The notes beneath the pieces are model-generated. The model saw nothing but the letters and a program-made list of their open reading frames with translations. It did not search any database and was not told the DNA's origin. From assembly GCF_016132545.1 (NCBI RefSeq), contig NZ_CP066167.1:3594001-3658000 (forward strand): a stretch of 64,000 nt of DNA. The letters run 5' to 3'. A program made the translations under genes and the position numbers. Origin of the DNA: Spongiibacter nanhainus (GTDB taxonomy: Bacteria > Pseudomonadota > Gammaproteobacteria > Pseudomonadales > Spongiibacteraceae). Positions 54,856-62,982 of this stretch are shown piece by piece. Position 1 is the first letter of the stretch. Each line of letters begins with the position of its first letter.

Positions 54856-56772
54856 TTATTGTCCCTTATTGGATTTCAGGAAAATGTCGCCATTGCCGGT
54901 GAAGCGGTAGTGCCAGTCAGCCGGCACGCTGCAAGTCCAGAAAGCCTCTTCCAGTACCGCCGGGCCCTGGCCTTCAGCGCCGGGCTGCTGTCCCTCAACA
55001 GCAATAACCGGCACGGCATGTGACGCGCCCTGAGGGTCGACCAGTTCGCGGTTGCTACCAATTTGCGCTGGCTGCGGCGATGGCTCACTGCCGCCTTCCA
55101 GGGTGGCGTGATCAATTTTCTTTACTGCACGCAGGCCAATGCGCACGCCCTCGCCCGCCTTTCCTGCAACTTTCGGCAGTTCATCGACGCTGCAATCCAC
55201 CAGGCGATCACCGGATTCATACCAAGCTTCCAGCTGGCATTCGTCCTCGCTGTAGCCCTCGGTATGCATATCTCGCAATACCCGCTCCCGCAGGCCGGCA
55301 ACCACATCTTCGACCTTAGTGGACGATTGAACTAACGCTGATGCTGAGTGGGCGATATCACTAAAGCCAATGCCATGAGCACTGAACACGGCGGACAAAC
55401 GGGGGATCAATACGGTATCGACGCCGGCGCTCTCCGCCACCGCCGCAATCCCCATCGGGCCACCACCACCAAAGGCCATTAGCACAGTGTTGTCGTCGAC
55501 ATCACAGAATTCGGCGATCCCCTTGGCAATCAGATCCGCCCAGGCTTTGGTCATTTGCTGACAGGCTTGATTGACGCTGATACCCAGCGGGTCGGCCACA
55601 TTGCGGCGGATCGCCGCCTCGGCCTTATCTTTGCTGAGGTTGAGTTTGCCGCCGAAGTAGGTGGCCGGATCCAGCAGGCCGGTAACCAGCAGAGCGTCGG
55701 TAATGGTGGCTTCTTCGCCCCCCATACTGAAGCAGGCCGGGCCCGGTGCACCGCCCACTGACTCGGGGCCGACGCGAATAGCACCCTCCACCACTTTAAT
55801 GATCGAGCCGCCACCGACACCGACGCTGACAATGTCAGCCAGGGCGTAGTCACACTTCACGCCCTCCACATGCCCCAGGCGGTGGGAGCGGATGGCGTCG
55901 TTTTCCACCAAGCCGATATCGGTCGTGGTACCGCCCACATCCACGGTGATGACCCGGCCCAAATTGTAGTGGCGGGCATAGGCCAAGGCGCCCTCTGAAC
56001 CGCCGCGGGGGCCGGAGCTGTATGTCTTCAGGGCGATGGTTTTGGCTACTCGACCGGAGTAACCATCGTTGCGATACACCAGCAAAGGATGGCGGACTTT
56101 ATAGCGCTGCAACTCGTTTTCGGTGTTGTAGAGGAAGCGCTCCATGGCCGGATGCAGGAAGGCATTGAGCAACGCCGTCCATACCCGGATATTGGGGTCG
56201 GCGTTCTGGCAGAGGGTATTGGCGTACAACACCGGTACCGAGCCCAACAAATGACGAGGAAAGGCCCTCAGCATCGCCGCGGCAATACGCTTCTCTGTGG
56301 CGGCATAATCGCCTTCCATGCACGCCACCACAATGCGGCTCGCGCCTCCGGCAGATAGCTGGTTTACGGCTTCGGTCAACGCCGCGCGAAAAGCCTCATC
56401 GCCTTGGCTGCTGTCCAGGGTAGCGATACGCTCACCCACCAGGTTCTTGAGCAGGCCTGCCTGCTGGTCGCTCTGATCGAGCCACTCCCGCGCGGCGGTA
56501 TCCACAATCAGTCCCAGCGCCGGCCCTTTCCGCTCAACCAGAGCATTGGTGCCCTGGGTGGTGGAGTAGCGGATATGGTCAGTAGACTGCAGCAGCGCCG
56601 CCAGATCCTCTTTACCATAGATATCCGCCGAGATCTTTTTCAGGCCCTCGAAAAAGCACTTACTCAGATCGTAGGGCGTGGTGATGGTCTTGGTGCGATA
56701 GGACTTATTACCGTCCAACACCCAGATATCGGTGAGAGTACCGCCGTTGTCGATATTGATCAGTTTTCCCAT
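54856..56772 (-). CDS. Ketone carboxylase HyuA-like ATPase subunit (ApcA-like)
   Basis: A 638-residue HyuA-family protein, about 70 kDa. Phosphate loop INIDNGGTLTDIWVLDG (Asn in place of the usual Val/Ile-Gly step), VDVGGTTTDIGLVENDA (~res 285), and GVGGGSIIKVV. The start at 56772 (MGKLINIDNGG) is set by the family N-terminus; an upstream in-frame ATG at 56895 adds 41 residues without similarity. It is the first gene of the operon. Size matches the 70-kDa ApcA subunit of acetophenone carboxylase. With the other HyuA subunit it implies two ATP-driven steps per turnover, as described for that enzyme. Confidence 0.9.
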   Translation of the reverse strand: MGKLINIDNGGTLTDIWVLDGNKSYRTKTITTPYDLSKCFFEGLKKISADIYGKEDLAALLQSTDHIRYSTTQGTNALVERKGPALGLIVDTAAREWLDQSDQQAGLLKNLVGERIATLDSSQGDEAFRAALTEAVNQLSAGGASRIVVACMEGDYAATEKRIAAAMLRAFPRHLLGSVPVLYANTLCQNADPNIRVWTALLNAFLHPAMERFLYNTENELQRYKVRHPLLVYRNDGYSGRVAKTIALKTYSSGPRGGSEGALAYARHYNLGRVITVDVGGTTTDIGLVENDAIRSHRLGHVEGVKCDYALADIVSVGVGGGSIIKVVEGAIRVGPESVGGAPGPACFSMGGEEATITDALLVTGLLDPATYFGGKLNLSKDKAEAAIRRNVADPLGISVNQACQQMTKAWADLIAKGIAEFCDVDDNTVLMAFGGGGPMGIAAVAESAGVDTVLIPRLSAVFSAHGIGFSDIAHSASALVQSSTKVEDVVAGLRERVLRDMHTEGYSEDECQLEAWYESGDRLVDCSVDELPKVAGKAGEGVRIGLRAVKKIDHATLEGGSEPSPQPAQIGSNRELVDPQGASHAVPVIAVEGQQPGAEGQGPAVLEEAFWTCSVPADWHYRFTGNGDIFLKSNKGQ

Positions 56773-56923
56773 AAGATTTACTTTTTTCTTGTTAGCGTTG
56801 GACAAAGTGTGTGCCCGCTTGCCGAATCGATGTACTACCCAATCGTGCAGTTTTTTACTTATTCGCTCTGGCAAACGGGGTTTAATCAGGATCATTCTTC
56901 ATAGCGGGTGGGGCCGGGGACAA

Positions 56924-56939
56924 CTACCCCAAAGGGTAG
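56924..56939. promoter_or_regulatory. Putative LuxR/LAL operator (TACCC/GGGTA palindrome)
   Basis: CTACCC - CAAA - GGGTAG, a perfect 6-bp inverted repeat in the region between the divergent carboxylase operon and reductase gene. TACCC..GGGTA half-sites are of the type bound by LuxR/NarL-type helix-turn-helix domains, and such a regulator is encoded ~1.3 kb away. The site is 97 bases before the reductase ATG and 152 before the ApcA-like start. Confidence 0.5.
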
Positions 56940-57035
56940 CTGTGTGGCTTTCGCGGATTCGGTAAAAAAGACAACATAGAAGCCATATCCGCCGCCAGCT
57001 CAATGGCGTACGGATAAAAATAAGGAATAAATTCA

Positions 57036-58049
57036 ATGAGATACTGGCGCTTTGATAAGCACCCCGAAGAAATGATCGACAGCGACACCCTCTCTCTGCA
57101 AGAGGCTCCCAAGCCCAAGATAGGCCGCGGAGAAGTGCTGCTGCGCAATCTGTACGTGTCGATGGATGCCACCAACCGCCTGTGGCTGGGTAAGCGCAAA
57201 GAGCTCTATATTGAGCCCCTGTCGCTGGGCGACACCATGAAGGGCTTTACCCTTTCAGTGGTGGAGGAATCCGACAATCCGGCCTTCGCCCCGGGGCAAA
57301 TCGTCACCTGGCTGGGCGAATGGGCGGACTACAGCGTCAGCAATGGCCTGGATCTGATTCCCTTCTCTGCGCCCGCCGATGTGCCATTGGCGGACGCTTT
57401 TGGTGTGCTCAATATCGCCGGCCCCACCGCTTATTACGGCCTGCTGGAAATCGGCCAACCCCGACCGGGCGAAACCGTGGTCGTTACCGCCGCCTCCGGC
57501 GCGGTGGGCTCCCTAACCGGCCAGATTGCCAAGTTGGCAGGCTGCCGTGTGGTGGGCACTGCTGGTAGCGACGAAAAGTGTCGTCGCCTCATTGAGGAAT
57601 TTGGCTTTGACGCCGCCATCAATTACAAGCAACCGGACTTTGCCGACAAGTTGGCGGCCGCTTGCCCCCACGGTATCGACATTCAATTTGAGAATGTTGG
57701 CGGCGAGATTCTGGATCACTGCCTAACACTAATGAACAATGGCGGGCGAGTGGTCATTTGCGGGCTGATTTCCATGTATAACTCAGAGCAGAACGTCCCC
57801 GGCCCCTACATGTTCCACAACACGATCATGAAGCGGCTGAAGATTGAGGGCTTTGTTATTCTCGACCACATGCAGGACTTCCCCAAAATGCAGCACCACC
57901 TTGCCCAGTGGATGAGCGAAGGTAAACTAAACTATCGTCTCGAAGTGATTGATGGGCTCGAGCACGCTGTGGACGCCTTGAATTCCCTGTACACTGGCAG
58001 CAACGATGGCAAGGTCATGATCAAAGTGGGGCCGGAGCCCTCTCGCTAG
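57036..58049 (+). CDS. NADP-dependent MDR-family oxidoreductase (CurA/PTGR-like)
   Basis: A 337-residue zinc-free medium-chain reductase. NADP-binding loop VTAASGAVGSLTGQIAKLAG (~res 153), GTAGSDEKCR, and FDAAINYKQPDF; the LRNLYVSMDATNRLWL opening is typical of the prostaglandin-reductase/CurA-like branch. These enzymes reduce alpha,beta-unsaturated ketones. It is divergent from the ketone carboxylase operon and upstream of the LAL regulator. That suggests it prepares the saturated ketone that is then carboxylated; this is inference. RBS TAAGGA before the ATG. Confidence 0.9.
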   Translation: MRYWRFDKHPEEMIDSDTLSLQEAPKPKIGRGEVLLRNLYVSMDATNRLWLGKRKELYIEPLSLGDTMKGFTLSVVEESDNPAFAPGQIVTWLGEWADYSVSNGLDLIPFSAPADVPLADAFGVLNIAGPTAYYGLLEIGQPRPGETVVVTAASGAVGSLTGQIAKLAGCRVVGTAGSDEKCRRLIEEFGFDAAINYKQPDFADKLAAACPHGIDIQFENVGGEILDHCLTLMNNGGRVVICGLISMYNSEQNVPGPYMFHNTIMKRLKIEGFVILDHMQDFPKMQHHLAQWMSEGKLNYRLEVIDGLEHAVDALNSLYTGSNDGKVMIKVGPEPSR

Positions 58050-58264
58050 CCACCTCTTTATTTTTGGCGGTAGCCCTTTTGGTTACCGTCTGTGGTACTG
58101 CGGTGCGAGGCGAGTTATGGAAGTGGCAAAGCGACGCGATACTGTGTGTGGCCATCGCCAAGCACTGCCACTGTCCCAGCGCCGCCCCCTTTTATCGCCG
58201 TTGACGCCACAGCGCCCATCGACTGCACACTGTGGCGCAATACAGAAAGATAAAAAAGCGCACA

Positions 58265-60970
58265 ATGCCAACAAATAAAGAAGCATCAGAAAAAATATTT
58301 CTGCATAAATTCAGCTCGCCTGCCATGGACCCCCTGTCCATACCCCGCAGCGGGCTGATAGAGCATATTGCTGGCCAGCCCCATGTGCGAACCATTATTG
58401 TTCAGGCCCCCGCCGGCCATGGCAAAACCACCTTACTGCAACAAATAGCCCAGTGCTGGCAAGACAAGGGCGGGCTCACTGGCTGGGTGACACTGGACGA
58501 AGCCGACAACGACGTGACCCGTCTGGCCGAACACCTGGAGCACTTGCTGGGTATTTTGAGAAGCCAAGGTACTCGGGACGGTAGTAAGGGTCGGGTTCGC
58601 AGCGACCCCTACAAAGCGGCCTACTGGGTGGAGCGTATCAACAGTCAGCTGCCACCCGAGGGGCAGTCGATACAACTTTTCTTTGATGACTACCAGAACA
58701 TTGATGACCACGGCGTTCATCAGATATTTCAGGAGGTCATCAGCCACCTCCCCGACTACATCACCGTATTTATCGCCTCCCGCTCCATTCCACCTATCGG
58801 TCTTTCCCGCCTGGTGGTAAACCAACAGGCTTTAATTCTACGCTTTGAAGACTTGAAGTTTTCGCCCGATGAAGCCCGCGCCTTCTTCAATATCAACAGC
58901 AAACTTAACCTTAGCGACGAAGAATTAGAGACGATTTACCAGCGCTCGGAGGGTTGGCCGGCGGCACTACAGCTGTTCCGATTGACTCTGGCGCAAAACA
59001 CCGTGCGGGACAGTCTTAAAAACCTCAGCTCTTACACGCCATATCAGATCACCGAGTATCTGGCCAGCAATGTGTTGGAGTTTCAGACCGAGCGGGTAAA
59101 GCAGTTCATGCTTTATACCGCACCGCTGCGTCGACTCTGCGCCTCTCTCTGCAACGCGATCACCGGCTGGGAAGACTCGCAGAGCTTTCTATTGTTTTTG
59201 GAACGCAGCGGTCTATTTCTCAGCAATATCGATCAGGAGCTGTACTGGTTTAAATTCCACGGCTTGTTTAGCCACTTCTTGCAGGAACAACTGAAAAGCG
59301 AGGCGCCGGAGGAATGGCAGCAGATACACCGCCGCGCCGCACAGTGGTTTTTCGAATGGGAGCTGTATGAAGACAGCCTCTACCACGCTATTGAGGCCAA
59401 AGACTACGAGTTTGCCGTTAGAGCCATGGACCTGTGGGCGGGCGAGGAAGTGGCCAATGCCTGCTTACAGAGTGTGGCCCGCTGGGCGGACAAAATCCCC
59501 ATCGACGAGATTGCCAAGTGCCCCACCCTGGTAGTTAAAGTCACCTGGGCGCTGACCTTTCTGCGTCGGCGCGACAAACTGGCGCCCTTCTTGGAGCTAC
59601 TGCGTGAGGGCAAACTCGATAGCGGCGAACAGCGTTTTCAGATCGACTCCGACATTATGATTTCGGTGGTGGAGCTGGTGCTGGACAACCTGGGTACGGC
59701 CTTCACCATGATCGCCGATATCGACACCGAGGTTTCTGAAGCCACCGATTTTTACGCCTTTGAACTCAGCGCTGCGGCCAATATCAAAGCCTACCACGCC
59801 ATGGCAACCGGCGATTTTGCCGGCGCCCGCAACTACCTGACCACCGCTCGTAATCACAGCCAGGAAGGCAAAGCCATCTTCCCCGGCGGGTACAACGTCG
59901 GCCTCAGCATTATCAGTTGTTACTTACAGGGCCGGGTGGACGAATCCCTACAACGCAGCGAGGCCACCCTTGAGGACGAACGCTGGCTGGTTGAGGGCTC
60001 TTACGCCGCAGCACCAGCGGTCTGTACCGCGCTCATGTCTCTCTATGAGAAAAATCGCCTCGATCAGGTCTTTGATGTATTTCAGCAATACCGTACTGAA
60101 ATCGATACTGGTCTGATGCTGGATTTTGTCAACAGTGCCTATCTGGCGATGATCAGAGCCTGCGACGCTAAAGAGCGCTTCGCCCAGTCCGAGCAGTTGC
60201 TGGAGTATCTCGAGGACATCGCGATCCACGCGACCTGGTCACGACTTTCCACTATCTGCGCCTGGGAGCACGTGCGACGGGCCCTGGTGCGAGGCGATAC
60301 GGGACAGGCCCAGGCGATTGCCAGTCGCATACCCACCCAGTCAACGCCACCAAAAAACTATTTGATGTTTTCGGATGCGATAGAAGGCGCCCGGCTCAGC
60401 CAGCTCAGACTGATGGCCTACACCGATAAATCCCGCAATGTGGAACAGGCACTTCAAAGTGAATTCAGCTTTGCGGTAAGCCAGCACTGCATACCCCGCC
60501 AGATTAAACTTAAGCTGTTCAGCGCGATCTACCGAGAGAATAAAGCACAGCACGAACTCGCCACCCAGGAGCTGACCGGCGCGCTCACCATGGCCCTGAA
60601 TCACGGTTTCTACCGCACTATTATTGATGAAGGTCGAGCGGTAATATCGCTGATGCAGCGCGCACTGGCGGAGCAACTACCCAAAGACACTCACGAATTC
60701 TGCGCAACCCTTCTTGCCGAAAGTGGTATTGAAACCACCCGAAGCAGTGAGCTGGGCAGTACCGGCTTTCAGCCTCTGGAACCTCTGACCAGCCGCGAGC
60801 TGCAAATGCTGTCATTGGTGGCGCGGGGCTCCTCCAACAAGGTTATCGCCCGGGATCTGTTTATTTCAGAGAATACCGTTAAGTTTCATCTGAAAAATAT
60901 TTACAGCAAGCTGGGGGTCAGGACCCGTACCCAGGCCATTCGCGCCGCTATGAATATGGGTGTGATATAG
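58265..60970 (+). CDS. LuxR-family regulator, MalT/LAL type (large ATP-binding)
   Basis: A 901-residue regulator. N-terminal P-loop ATPase: Walker [15 protein letters not shown] (Lys 54) and Walker [10 protein letters not shown] (~res 138-146). Long helical/TPR-like middle region (~350-800). C-terminal Lux[19 protein letters not shown], then [21 protein letters not shown]. The domain order is that of MalT and AlkS-like LALs, which bind an inducer in the TPR region. The ATG at 58265 is preferred over a GTG at 58232; neither has a strong RBS. It lies between the reductase and the convergent pseudoenzyme gene, and is the likely activator of the ketone pathway. Confidence 0.9.
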   Translation: MPTNKEASEKIFLHKFSSPAMDPLSIPRSGLIEHIAGQPHVRTIIVQAPAGHGKTTLLQQIAQCWQDKGGLTGWVTLDEADNDVTRLAEHLEHLLGILRSQGTRDGSKGRVRSDPYKAAYWVERINSQLPPEGQSIQLFFDDYQNIDDHGVHQIFQEVISHLPDYITVFIASRSIPPIGLSRLVVNQQALILRFEDLKFSPDEARAFFNINSKLNLSDEELETIYQRSEGWPAALQLFRLTLAQNTVRDSLKNLSSYTPYQITEYLASNVLEFQTERVKQFMLYTAPLRRLCASLCNAITGWEDSQSFLLFLERSGLFLSNIDQELYWFKFHGLFSHFLQEQLKSEAPEEWQQIHRRAAQWFFEWELYEDSLYHAIEAKDYEFAVRAMDLWAGEEVANACLQSVARWADKIPIDEIAKCPTLVVKVTWALTFLRRRDKLAPFLELLREGKLDSGEQRFQIDSDIMISVVELVLDNLGTAFTMIADIDTEVSEATDFYAFELSAAANIKAYHAMATGDFAGARNYLTTARNHSQEGKAIFPGGYNVGLSIISCYLQGRVDESLQRSEATLEDERWLVEGSYAAAPAVCTALMSLYEKNRLDQVFDVFQQYRTEIDTGLMLDFVNSAYLAMIRACDAKERFAQSEQLLEYLEDIAIHATWSRLSTICAWEHVRRALVRGDTGQAQAIASRIPTQSTPPKNYLMFSDAIEGARLSQLRLMAYTDKSRNVEQALQSEFSFAVSQHCIPRQIKLKLFSAIYRENKAQHELATQELTGALTMALNHGFYRTIIDEGRAVISLMQRALAEQLPKDTHEFCATLLAESGIETTRSSELGSTGFQPLEPLTSRELQMLSLVARGSSNKVIARDLFISENTVKFHLKNIYSKLGVRTRTQAIRAAMNMGVI

Positions 60971-61009
60971 GTAAGAATCAAGCCGAGCGCCCGAGCTAAA
61001 AAGACTGAT

Positions 61010-62962
61010 TCAGCCCTCAAACATAAAGGCCCGACCGCTTCTGAATTCACCGTACCAATCCACCACCTCCGGCTTGGCGCAACGCCGTTTGATTTCGTCC
61101 ATATCGCAGCTACCCTCCACCAACAGCTTCTCCAGTGAACTGGACAGAATACGGCCGTTGTGACTGATCAGCATATCGGGGACCTGGTAAATCTGGTCTG
61201 GCAATAACCTGGGGTCGACAAACTGCTTTAACAGCTGCTGGACCCGTTCCTTACAGACTTCGTTGAGCTTGGCACCCTCTTCAAGTTGCAGGAACACCGG
61301 AAAGAAATAGCGCCCGCCCTCCAACTTGCAGCAGGCTGCCATCACTCCGATAACATGGCTAATGGCCAATACTTGGGTGTAAAAATCCTGAACTTCAACA
61401 TGCGCCCCATAACGCGCAAAACTGCGGTTGGAGGCGCCCAGCAGCATGAAGCCACCGGCCTCAGCTAGCCGGACATTTACACCACTGGTGATGGGCAAGC
61501 CAAATTGCGGTGATGGAAAGGGCAATTGGGTTAACAGCAGCTCGCCACCGGCGTCGCGAGTGTAGGGCTCGGTTTTAATCTCTACCGAGGCGCCCAGGGT
61601 GACAACCTGACTGCACCCGGCCGCATTAGGTAGCACAGGCGCGCCACCCAGAACAATTGATGCAGCGCGCACCACGGGCAACTGCAGGTTGATCCAGCAA
61701 TCATCTCGGCATAGCTCGCCCATTTTGTCCTGGACGGAGTTGGCCAGGTGATCGCCAAATAGATGTACCGCCTCACTGCGCCGCAACAAACTGGCCAGGG
61801 CATCACTGTTATATTTGAACAAACCCGACCACAGTACGTCCGGGTCGGAGATCAGCACCTGTTCTCCCTGCTCGGTGCTTTTGAGGGCCGCGTCACCGCG
61901 ACGCATTGGCACGGGGTCTCGCAGAGAAAGTCGACACCCCAGCATAAGCGCGGCAAAGCCAATATACCAATGCATATCACCCGGCTCGGCCAACAGCGTT
62001 ACCGGCGTTGCGTCTTGCAGGTTCATATGTAGCGCGGCGACCTTGTAGTATTCCAACGCCGCCTGCATATGCCCGACCTGAACCATAGGTTGTTGCGATT
62101 CGAGACTGGTTTCAGTCAGCAAGAAAAGCGGTGTATTGACACTGACCTCTACCGGAGAGAAAGGGACATCTGGGTCAGCGCCAGTATCAATAACAAAAGC
62201 CGTCGCCTTGGGTAACTCGTTATTGACGCTGCTGCCATCATTGCCCTCAGTGTCGCTGCGCCACTGCAGCATTAGCCGGGGCCCTGCCTGTAGATCGTCA
62301 CATTCGTGACAGGCGTCGGGCTCGGACTCCTCCAGAATCAAGGTAATTTCGCCACCGGGAATCGGTGCATGCTGGAGGCGATTGGCCACCGCGTGCAAAG
62401 GCACTCGGGCATCCACAGCAAAGTAACAGGCACCTACACTGGCCGCAGCCAGCATGCCACACAGACCGGCAATGCTGTTTGTCGAATGCCCCAGCACCAT
62501 CGATCCGGCGCCCACACTGAGGGAAGATAGCCGTGCCGCCAGGGCTGCTACCACAGCCCGCAATTGCCGCCGGGTAAGTGAGCGCAGCTCTCCATCCTGG
62601 GTGATTTCGTCCACAGCGATGGCATCGTCGTTTAGCTCGCGCAATAAAAGCGCTGCATAGTTTGTAAAAACCGCCCATTGTGCGTGGCCGGGGCGGTCTG
62701 GCAATAGCGCTGACATAGCACACTCATCGATACTCGGGAACATTCCGCTATATGTCGTCAGGGCTTTCCAGAAAGCGTCGCGCTGACTGCAAGACCACTG
62801 CAGCAGCGATGGATAATCATCAATGTCGTGACCGGTTTCACCCAGCCAATTAATAAACCGTTGCAGCTGAGATTGCGCAGCCCAGCTGGGTGGCTGCCGT
62901 GGCTCAGTGGGTGACGGCATGCCATTAATTTGGTCTATACGGGGAGTTCGTCTTCCACCCAT
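61010..62962 (-). CDS. Degenerate acetoacetyl-CoA synthetase homologue (probable pseudoenzyme)
   Basis: A 650-residue intact frame whose N-terminus (INWLGETGHDIDDYPSLLQW) aligns with the active ligase at 47100 (MNWLKEQDIVEVDDYSSLWQW). The AMP-ligase signatures are gone: the P-loop SSGTTGLPKA is replaced by LLTETSLESQQPM (~res 280-292), the hinge YGRSDATLNRYG by LLGASNRSFARYG, and the catalytic-lysine stretch TGKKLEVPVRK by HNGRILSSSLEK. No stop or frameshift is present, so it is not a plain pseudogene. It follows the DUF1329 gene by 20 bp, on the same strand. Start chosen at ATG 62962; GTG 62980 is possible. A regulatory, sensing or scaffolding role is possible. Confidence 0.78.
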   Translation of the reverse strand: MGGRRTPRIDQINGMPSPTEPRQPPSWAAQSQLQRFINWLGETGHDIDDYPSLLQWSCSQRDAFWKALTTYSGMFPSIDECAMSALLPDRPGHAQWAVFTNYAALLLRELNDDAIAVDEITQDGELRSLTRRQLRAVVAALAARLSSLSVGAGSMVLGHSTNSIAGLCGMLAAASVGACYFAVDARVPLHAVANRLQHAPIPGGEITLILEESEPDACHECDDLQAGPRLMLQWRSDTEGNDGSSVNNELPKATAFVIDTGADPDVPFSPVEVSVNTPLFLLTETSLESQQPMVQVGHMQAALEYYKVAALHMNLQDATPVTLLAEPGDMHWYIGFAALMLGCRLSLRDPVPMRRGDAALKSTEQGEQVLISDPDVLWSGLFKYNSDALASLLRRSEAVHLFGDHLANSVQDKMGELCRDDCWINLQLPVVRAASIVLGGAPVLPNAAGCSQVVTLGASVEIKTEPYTRDAGGELLLTQLPFPSPQFGLPITSGVNVRLAEAGGFMLLGASNRSFARYGAHVEVQDFYTQVLAISHVIGVMAACCKLEGGRYFFPVFLQLEEGAKLNEVCKERVQQLLKQFVDPRLLPDQIYQVPDMLISHNGRILSSSLEKLLVEGSCDMDEIKRRCAKPEVVDWYGEFRSGRAFMFEG

Positions 62963-62982
62963 ATCACATTCCGCCTGCACCG

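Noticed and set aside
45901-56772. Acetone carboxylase (AcxABC) as the identity of the operon
   Set aside because: Acetone carboxylase has one HyuA-like and one HyuB-like subunit plus a gamma subunit; here there are two HyuA-like genes, a fifth subunit and a beta-keto-acid ligase, as in the acetophenone type.
58065-58087. Hairpin CGGTAGCC / GGTTACCG after the reductase gene as a terminator
   Set aside because: One mismatch in a short stem and no T-run behind it on the plus strand; the LAL gene downstream is on the same strand. Too weak to call.
61010-62962. Pseudogene by frameshift or stop
   Set aside because: The frame is continuous for 650 codons with normal composition; loss concerns only the catalytic motifs, so it is listed as an intact pseudoenzyme instead.
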